A stretch of 10,255 nt of DNA from Pseudomonadota bacterium. Lineage in GTDB: Bacteria; Pseudomonadota; Gammaproteobacteria; Burkholderiales; Eutrophovitaceae. Both the position numbers and the translations under genes were made by a program. Within the stretch, counting starts at the first letter, position 1; the number at the start of each line of letters is the position of its first letter. The notes under the pieces are model-generated. The model saw only the letters and a program-made list of their open reading frames with translations. It had not been told where the DNA came from and searched no databases. Positions 5,402-10,255 of this stretch are shown here, piece by piece. The stretch is taken from NCBI GenBank assembly GCA_002704665.1, contig PAHB01000079.1, positions 1-10,255 on the forward strand, given 5' to 3'.

Positions 5402-5740
5402 CTAATCCTTTCCATCTCCAACCGTTATAAATATATGGCACGTGGGTTTTAATATTTTCGCTGATCTACCCTTAGCTCTAGGACGAAACCTTTTGAAGGT
5501 ACTACCCTGCTCAACCAAGATGCTGGTAACCGATAATTCATCTATATCAGCACCGTCATTGTGTTCTGCGTTTGCTAAAGCAGACTCCAAAACTTTTTTT
5601 ATGATCTTTGATCCTTTTTTAGGATTGAAATTTAAGAAATCCAAAGCTCTATCCACAGGTAGTCCCCGGATGGCATCTGCAACCAACCTCCCCTTTTGAG
5701 TTGATAATCTCACTCCTCTCAAATTCGCGCTAGTTTTCAT
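5402..5740 (-). CDS. rplV: 50S ribosomal protein L22
   Basis: L22 reaches into the peptide exit tunnel with a long beta-hairpin that, with L4, forms the constriction relevant to macrolide resistance and arrest peptides. The 112-residue product has GVRLSTQKGRLVADAIRG (9-26), PKKGSKIIKKVLESALANAE (40-59), HNDGADIDEL (60-69), and the hairpin and signature FRPRAKGRSAKILKPTCHI (85-103). No deletion in the hairpin tip is apparent. It lies 15 nt after rpsS; the Shine-Dalgarno match is weak (AGGGG, early), and the stop is 1 nt before rpsC. Confidence 0.97.
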   Translation of the reverse strand: MKTSANLRGVRLSTQKGRLVADAIRGLPVDRALDFLNFNPKKGSKIIKKVLESALANAEHNDGADIDELSVTSILVEQGSTFKRFRPRAKGRSAKILKPTCHIFITVGDGKD

Positions 5741-5755
5741 AAACCCAATAAACCC

Positions 5756-6043
5756 CTATTTTTTACCAGGAACAGCTGCTTTTTTGTCCGCCGCGTGCCC
5801 TTTAAAAGTTCTTGTAAGTGAAAACTCTCCTAATTTGTGTCCCACCATATTCTCTGTGATGTAAATCGGGACGTGTTGCCTCCCATTATGAATGGCTATT
5901 GTCATACCAACGAAGTCTGGAAGAATGGTGGACCTCCGAGACCAAGTTTTAATAGGTCTCTTATCTCCGCCTGAGCGAGCGACTTCAACTTTTTTTGCCA
6001 AATGATGGTCTACAAACGGTCCTTTTTTTACAGAGCGTGCCAT
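5756..6043 (-). CDS. rpsS: 30S ribosomal protein S19
   Basis: S19 sits in the 30S head with S13 and approaches the A-site finger and tRNA. The 95-residue product starts MARSVKKGPFVDHHL and has the strongly conserved KTWSRRSTILPDFVGMTIAI (32-51), HNGRQHVPIYITENMVGHKL (52-71) and GEFSLTRTFKGHAADKKA (72-89). The ending AVPGKK is a little longer than the 92-93 residues usual elsewhere. The ATG is 13 nt after the rplB stop, with GAAGGTAG as binding site. Confidence 0.98.
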   Translation of the reverse strand: MARSVKKGPFVDHHLAKKVEVARSGGDKRPIKTWSRRSTILPDFVGMTIAIHNGRQHVPIYITENMVGHKLGEFSLTRTFKGHAADKKAAVPGKK

Positions 6044-6056
6044 GTCTTATCTACCT

Positions 6057-6890
6057 TCACTTCTTCGATTGCCGTCTACGAACTATGAGATACTGCGATT
6101 TCTTGTTTTTTCTAGTTCTAAAACCCTTGGTTAAAGTTCCCCACGGACTAACCGGGTTTCTTTTTGTTCCTGTCCGTCCCTCACCGCCTCCATGCGGGTG
6201 ATCTATTGGGTTCATTACAACACCTCGCACTGTGGGTCGGATTCCCCTCCAACGAGTCGCGCCCGCTTTGCCTAATTGCCTTAGATTATGCTCCGAATTA
6301 CCAACTTCTCCAATGGTAGCTCTGCAATCTACGAGAACTTTTCGAATTTCTCCCGACCGAAGACGAAGTTGCGCGTATAAGCCCTCCCTCGCTAATAGTT
6401 GCACTGAGGCCCCAGCCGATCTTGCCATCTGCGCCCCCTTTCCAGGCTTCATTTCTACACAGTGGACTGTAGTTCCGACCGGAATATTCCTTAACGGAAG
6501 AGCATTTCCAGCTTTAATTGGCACATCAATACCGCTAGAGATAACTTGTCCTACTTCAGCACCTTTAGGCGCGATAATATAGCGTCTTTCCCCATCGCTG
6601 TAACAAACCAGGGCTATGTCCGCACTGCGATTTGGATCGTACTCAAACCTCTCAATCTTAGCGGGAATAACATCTTTGTTCCTTTTGAAATCAATTAGTC
6701 GATACAATCTCTTATGACCTCCACCTTGATGTCTCGTGGTTATATGCCCGTGACTATTTCGACCAGATTTCTTTGCTTTATTCTCCGAAAGAGATTCCAG
6801 TGGACGACCTTTCCAAAGCGACGTCTCTTTCTTTTGCTGGACAACTCCTCTCCTTCCCGCAGAGGTTGGCTTTATTTTAACTAATGGCAT
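6057..6890 (-). CDS. rplB: 50S ribosomal protein L2
   Basis: L2 is a primary 23S rRNA binder near the peptidyl transferase centre and is required for subunit joining. The 277-residue product begins MPLVKIKPTSAGRRG and contains NSHGHITTRHQGGGHKRLYR (45-64), the OB/SH3-like core with GERRYIIAPKGAEVGQ (100-115), ALPLRNIPVGT (130-140), GEVGNSEHNLRQLGKAGATR (194-213), and the signature MNPIDHPHGGGEGR (226-239). This includes the conserved HPHGGG segment that holds the histidine studied in E. coli (His229). The start codon directly abuts the rplW stop (TAAATG). Confidence 0.99.
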   Translation of the reverse strand: MPLVKIKPTSAGRRGVVQQKKETSLWKGRPLESLSENKAKKSGRNSHGHITTRHQGGGHKRLYRLIDFKRNKDVIPAKIERFEYDPNRSADIALVCYSDGERRYIIAPKGAEVGQVISSGIDVPIKAGNALPLRNIPVGTTVHCVEMKPGKGAQMARSAGASVQLLAREGLYAQLRLRSGEIRKVLVDCRATIGEVGNSEHNLRQLGKAGATRWRGIRPTVRGVVMNPIDHPHGGGEGRTGTKRNPVSPWGTLTKGFRTRKNKKSQYLIVRRRQSKK

Positions 6891-7211
6891 TTATTTCCCC
6901 TCTCCGGCAACCATATTCAGCTCCTGACCGGGCTTCAAGGACACGTATGCCTTTCGCCAGTTTCGCCTTTTCCCCGAAAAGCGTCCATATTTTTTTTCTT
7001 TACCCTTGACCCTAAGGACAGAAACTTTTTCAACCTCAACCTTAAACAAAAGCTCGATCGCTTCTTTAATATCTGCTTTATGTGCTCTTTCCGCAACGCG
7101 GAATACAAATTGATTATTTTTCTCCCCAACAAAAGTGCTCTTTTCTGAAATTACAGGCGATATCAATACTTTCAGTAACTTTTGCTGTTTTTTATTATTC
7201 TCAGCAACCAT
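6891..7211 (-). CDS. rplW: 50S ribosomal protein L23
   Basis: L23 is the main docking protein at the tunnel exit for trigger factor, SRP and the Sec translocon. The 106-residue product shows KVLISPVISEKST (14-26), KNNQFVFRVAERAHKADIKE (31-50), VLRVKGKEKKYGR and KRRNWRKAYVSL (81-92). The N-terminus has about eight extra polar residues compared with the usual 98-100 residue form. The ATG at 7211 shares one base with the rplD stop (TGATG). The adjacent in-frame TTG at 7214 could also initiate, since a perfect AGGAGGT lies just upstream and suits either; ATG is preferred. Confidence 0.97.
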   Translation of the reverse strand: MVAENNKKQQKLLKVLISPVISEKSTFVGEKNNQFVFRVAERAHKADIKEAIELLFKVEVEKVSVLRVKGKEKKYGRFSGKRRNWRKAYVSLKPGQELNMVAGEGK

Positions 7212-7831
7212 CAAACAAATACCTCCTCAAACTTCCCCACCGCTTCTTTCGATATCACTGTGTTTTCATATTTTAAAAGACTTACAGGATCCAGCTTTTT
7301 GACAGGAACAACGCTGACGTTACTGAGATTTCTCGATGCCAGATCAAGATTTTTACTAACCTCGCCAACCACCAACAAAAGTGAATCAAACCCCAAATCC
7401 TTAACCATTTTTTCTAAAACTCTGGTTTTCGGGACGTCTAATTTAAACTCATCGATAAAAGCCAGCCGGCTCTCACGAACCAATTGGGATAATATGGTTG
7501 ACATTCCAGCTTTGAACATTTTTTTATTTATTTTTTTCTTGAAATTCTCGTTAACACTCGAAGGAAAAACTTTACCGCCCCCTCTCCATATCGGGCTTGC
7601 AACGGTACCAACTCTAGCTCTTCCAGTTCCCTTTTGCCTCCAAGGTTTTCTTCCTGAAGCCCGGACCTGTCCACGCGACTTTTGTGCTCTAGTTCCTTGC
7701 CTTCCATTAGATAAGTGCGATACCACTAGTTGATGCACCAGCGTCTCGTTATATTTTCGGTCGAATACAACATCAGAGACTTTCAAGGTCGAACCTTTTT
7801 TATCTCCAAGATTTAGGACTTTAATTTCCAT
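7211..7831 (-). CDS. rplD: 50S ribosomal protein L4
   Basis: L4 has a globular surface domain and a long loop that lines the exit tunnel opposite L22. In E. coli free L4 also represses the S10 operon through its leader RNA. The 206-residue product has the loop region HLSNGRQGTRAQKSRGQV (39-56), RKPWRQKGTGRARVG (61-75) and SPIWRGGGKVFP (79-90), intact at the macrolide-related tip. The C-terminal half is typical in length. The ATG at 7831 overlaps the end of rplC by 11 nt, with GGAGTG in rplC as the binding site. No S10-type leader is present upstream of rpsJ in this window, so E. coli-style L4 control at that point is not supported. Confidence 0.97.
   Translation of the reverse strand: MEIKVLNLGDKKGSTLKVSDVVFDRKYNETLVHQLVVSHLSNGRQGTRAQKSRGQVRASGRKPWRQKGTGRARVGTVASPIWRGGGKVFPSSVNENFKKKINKKMFKAGMSTILSQLVRESRLAFIDEFKLDVPKTRVLEKMVKDLGFDSLLLVVGEVSKNLDLASRNLSNVSVVPVKKLDPVSLLKYENTVISKEAVGKFEEVFV
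7221..7227 (-). promoter_or_regulatory. Very strong ribosome binding site of rplW
   Basis: AGGAGGT, complementary to the 3' end of 16S rRNA, lies inside the last codons of rplD. The spacing is 9 nt to the ATG at 7211 and 6 nt to the TTG at 7214. It is the best Shine-Dalgarno match I see in the window. Confidence 0.75.
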
Positions 7832-8483
7832 CTTCGGACACTCCGGCTTTTTTTACGGAGGGTCTTACATAGACTACTCCTCCTTCGGCACCAGCCACAG
7901 AACCTCTTACTAAAAGAAGTTCTCTTTCTTTATCTACCTTAACTATTTGAAGGTTTTGATTGGTTCTTTTAGAACTGCCATACTGACCCGCCATTTTTTT
8001 TCCTGGAAAAACTCTACCCGGATCCTGAGCATTTCCGGTAGAACCAGGCTTGTTGTGGCCTAGTGAATTACCATGACTAGCCCTATTTGAAGAGAAATTA
8101 TGCCTTCTGATAACACCGGAGAACCCACGACCTTTGGAATTTCCGGAAATATCAACAAATTGCCCGGCGGCAAAAATATCAGCCGAAATAGCATCACCAA
8201 TGGAAAGATTCTCAAGGCTACCTGACTCAACCCGGAATTCTTTAACCAACCGAGCCAAATCTATTCCAGCCTTGTTGAAATGTCCCCTCATAGACTTTGT
8301 AATCCTTTTACCACTGACTTTATCAAAAGCTACCTGTACCGCATTATAGCCGTCTTTATCGTGCTTTTTTATGCCAGCAACCTTATTAGTTGACACGTCC
8401 AGCACTGTAACTGGAACAGAATCACCCACCTCAGTAAAGATACGAGTCATGCCTATTTTTCGCCCAACTAAACCTAAACCCAT
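7821..8483 (-). CDS. rplC: 50S ribosomal protein L3
   Basis: L3 initiates 50S assembly with L24 and sends a loop close to the peptidyl transferase centre. The 220-residue product starts MGLGLVGRKIGMTRIFTEVG and has the extended loop GRGFSGVIRRHNF (118-130), ASHGNSLGHNKPGSTGNAQD (135-154) and PGRVFPGKKMAGQYG (155-169). Gln153 aligns with E. coli Gln150, the residue methylated by PrmB; the enzyme is not in this window. The C-terminal stretch after VRPSVKK is a short variable tail that carries the rplD start signals. The ATG is 7 nt after the rpsJ stop, with TGAGGA overlapping that stop. Confidence 0.98.
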   Translation of the reverse strand: MGLGLVGRKIGMTRIFTEVGDSVPVTVLDVSTNKVAGIKKHDKDGYNAVQVAFDKVSGKRITKSMRGHFNKAGIDLARLVKEFRVESGSLENLSIGDAISADIFAAGQFVDISGNSKGRGFSGVIRRHNFSSNRASHGNSLGHNKPGSTGNAQDPGRVFPGKKMAGQYGSSKRTNQNLQIVKVDKERELLLVRGSVAGAEGGVVYVRPSVKKAGVSEDGN

Positions 8484-8490
8484 AAAATCC

Positions 8491-8799
8491 TCACAATTTT
8501 ATCTCCACATCAACCCCTGCTGGCAAATCCAGCTTCATGAGAGCATCAACCGTCTTATCTGTCGGGTCTAAAATGTCCATTAATCTGAGGTGCGTTCTCA
8601 TTTCAAGCTGCTCCCTTGATTTTTTATCTACATGGGGCGAGCGCAACAAGTTGAATCGTTCAATTCGTGTTGGAAGAGGAATTGGCCCCTTAACTACCGC
8701 CCCTGTCCTTTTTGCGGTCTCGACGATTTCTATAGCAGATTGGTCAATTAACCTGTAGTCAAAAGCTTTGAGTCGTATTCTGATTTTTTGATTATCCAT
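8491..8799 (-). CDS. rpsJ: 30S ribosomal protein S10 (NusE)
   Basis: S10 lies in the 30S head and doubles as NusE, which with NusB works in transcription antitermination and couples transcription to translation through NusG. The 102-residue product starts MDNQKIRIRLKAFDYRLIDQ and contains GPIPLPTRIERFNLLRSPHV (38-57), the EMRTHLRLMDILDPTDKTVD segment (66-85) and the ending AGVDVEIKL. The ATG is only 4 nt after the fusA stop, with a weak binding site (AGGGC, distant), so translation is probably coupled to fusA. In most Betaproteobacteria a tuf gene would stand between these two. Confidence 0.98.
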   Translation of the reverse strand: MDNQKIRIRLKAFDYRLIDQSAIEIVETAKRTGAVVKGPIPLPTRIERFNLLRSPHVDKKSREQLEMRTHLRLMDILDPTDKTVDALMKLDLPAGVDVEIKL

Positions 8800-8803
8800 A
8801 ACT

Positions 8804-10255
8804 CTAGTTTGCCCTATCGGTCATTATTGCTTCTGCAACGTTTTTGGGAGCTTCCGAGTAGTGTTTAAACTCCATTGTATAGGTTGCACGACCCTGCGTG
8901 AGAGATCTCAGCGTTGTCGAGTACCCGAACATTTCAGCTAGTGGCACTTCTGATCTCACAGTTTTACCTCCCCCAGGCATATCATCCATTCCTTGAATCA
9001 TTCCCCTCCTTGAAGAGAGATCACCCATAACATCCCCCATTTTCTCCTCGGGGGTCTCAACCTCGACCATCATTACAGGCTCTAAGAGTATGGGGGTCGC
9101 CTTCCGCATGCCATCTTTAAACGCAAGTATTGCAGCCATCTTGAAAGCATTCTCATTTGAATCAACATCATGGTAAGACCCATCAAACAGGGTAACTTTG
9201 ACATCAACTACTGGATATCCTGCTAAAACTCCCCCGCTCATGGCCTCCTCTAATCCCTTATTCACAGCGGGAATAAACTCACGAGGAACGACTCCCCCTT
9301 TAATCGCGTCGACAAACTCAAAGCCATCGCCTTGCGTTTGAGGTTCCATTTTCAACCAAACATGTCCATACTGCCCTCTTCCTCCCGACTGCTTTACAAA
9401 TTTGCCCTCGATTTCAATAGGAGCCTTGATCGCCTCACGATAGGCAACCTGAGGTTTTCCAACATTTGCGTCTACGCTAAACTCTCTCTTCATTCTGTCA
9501 ACGAGTATCTCCAAGTGAAGCTCCCCCATACCCGAAATAATTGTTTGCCCAGACTCCTCGTCAGTCCTTACCCTGAAAGAGGGATCTTCCTGAGCTAAAC
9601 GGCCTAGTGCTATTCCCATCTTTTCTTGATCAGCTTTAGTCTTTGGTTCAACCGCCTGCGATATAACCGGCTCGGGAAATATCATTTTTTCCAAAATTAT
9701 TGTCTTGTTTGGGTCACACAAAGTATCGCCTGTAGTCGCTTCTTTTAGACCAACAGCGGCCGCTATATCCCCAGCGCGAACCTCTTTAAGCTCTTCACGG
9801 TTATTTGCATGCATTTGAAGTATTCTTCCGATTCTTTCCTTCTTGCTCTTAACCGGGTTATAGATAAAGTCACCGGATTTAATCACACCGGAGTAAACAC
9901 GAAAGAAAATTAACTGACCTACGTAAGGATCCGTCATTATCTTGAAGGCAAGACCAGCAAAAGATTCGTCGTCAGATGCATCTCTTTTTGATTCGTCACC
10001 TGATTCTAGGACACCCTGGACTGGCGGAATATCGGTGGGAGATGGTAGGTAGTCAATCACTGCATCGAGCATTGCTTGGACTCCCTTATTTTTAAAAGCA
10101 GTACCGCAGAACATAGGCACAATCTCAGACTCGATGGTTCGTTGCCTAATACCTTCCTTGATTTCGCTCGGCTCTAGGTCGCCATCTTCTAAATATTTGT
10201 CCATAAGTGGTTCAGAAGATTCTGCTGCTGCCTCTATCATTTTTTCACGCCACTC
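8804..10255 (-). CDS. fusA: Elongation factor G, C-terminal two-thirds (partial, cut by window edge)
   Basis: EF-G is the GTPase that drives translocation and, with RRF, ribosome recycling. The visible 483 residues start within the last part of the G domain and lack the P-loop and switch regions, which lie outside the window (about 215 residues missing of ~700). Approximate domains in fragment numbering: end of G domain to ~98 (KNKGVQAMLDAVIDYLPSP), domain II ~99-190 (PYVGQLIFFRVYSG), domain III ~190-260 (GMGELHLEI at 243-251), domain IV ~262-385 with the tip motif SYHDVDS (360-366), and domain V to the end (GYSTTLRSLTQGRATYTMEF). The sequence follows the betaproteobacterial FusA pattern. An ATG at 10240 is internal, not the start: the frame is open to 10255. 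Confidence 0.98.
   Translation of the reverse strand, partial: EWREKMIEAAAESSEPLMDKYLEDGDLEPSEIKEGIRQRTIESEIVPMFCGTAFKNKGVQAMLDAVIDYLPSPTDIPPVQGVLESGDESKRDASDDESFAGLAFKIMTDPYVGQLIFFRVYSGVIKSGDFIYNPVKSKKERIGRILQMHANNREELKEVRAGDIAAAVGLKEATTGDTLCDPNKTIILEKMIFPEPVISQAVEPKTKADQEKMGIALGRLAQEDPSFRVRTDEESGQTIISGMGELHLEILVDRMKREFSVDANVGKPQVAYREAIKAPIEIEGKFVKQSGGRGQYGHVWLKMEPQTQGDGFEFVDAIKGGVVPREFIPAVNKGLEEAMSGGVLAGYPVVDVKVTLFDGSYHDVDSNENAFKMAAILAFKDGMRKATPILLEPVMMVEVETPEEKMGDVMGDLSSRRGMIQGMDDMPGGGKTVRSEVPLAEMFGYSTTLRSLTQGRATYTMEFKHYSEAPKNVAEAIMTDRAN

Noticed and set aside
7182..7733. Plus-strand open frame of 183 codons opposite rplD
   Set aside because: Antisense of a conserved L4 gene; no known domain, and no gene order support.

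Overview
The window is one unbroken run of translation genes, all on the minus strand. Read in the direction of transcription (high to low coordinates) it holds the 3' two-thirds of fusA (EF-G), then rpsJ-rplC-rplD-rplW-rplB-rpsS-rplV-rpsC-rplP-rpmC-rpsQ (the classical S10 operon), then rplN-rplX-rplE-rpsN-rpsH-rplF-rplR-rpsE (the classical spc operon), and the first seven codons of one more gene, by position rpmD. Both end genes are cut by the window edge. I see no RNA gene, mobile element, CRISPR array or convincing plus-strand gene, and no gene-free stretch above 300 bases.

The proteins read like betaproteobacterial ribosomal proteins. From memory of the family, the start of L16 (MLQPARTKYRK), the end of L6 (PEPYKGKGVRY ... 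LKETKKK), the end of L14 (FMKIVSLAPEVL), the start of S8 (MSMSDPIADMLTRIRNAQ) and the S5 loop (VVGDGDG..GMGKGKA) all match the Burkholderiales-type pattern. S14 is the long zinc-free form. Base composition is clearly more AT-rich than in most Betaproteobacteria, with many A/T homopolymers, so a low-GC member of the class is suggested. The genus cannot be told from this window.

Layout. 10255-8804: fusA fragment. 8799-3805: eleven S10-operon genes with gaps of 0-18 nt or overlaps of up to 17 nt, so no room for internal promoters or terminators. 3804-3666: the only sizeable gap (139 bp), holding a near-consensus sigma-70-type promoter and a structured leader ahead of rplN; E. coli has its spc promoter at this same junction. 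3665-24: eight spc genes. 21-1: start of the next gene.

Together the genes encode an elongation factor and 19 ribosomal proteins, covering the 30S head (S3, S10, S14, S19), the S5/S8/S17 body, the exit tunnel (L4, L22, L23, L24, L29), the peptidyl-transferase surroundings (L2, L3, L16, L6, L14) and the 5S rRNA/central protuberance (L5, L18).

Three things stand out. L5 carries a lysine/serine/threonine/alanine-rich N-terminal tail of about 76 residues, resembling histone H1 tails, fused in front of a normal L5 core. tuf is missing between fusA and rpsJ, and with it any S10 leader. The rplN leader has several mutually exclusive pairings, one of which could mask the rplN ribosome binding site.
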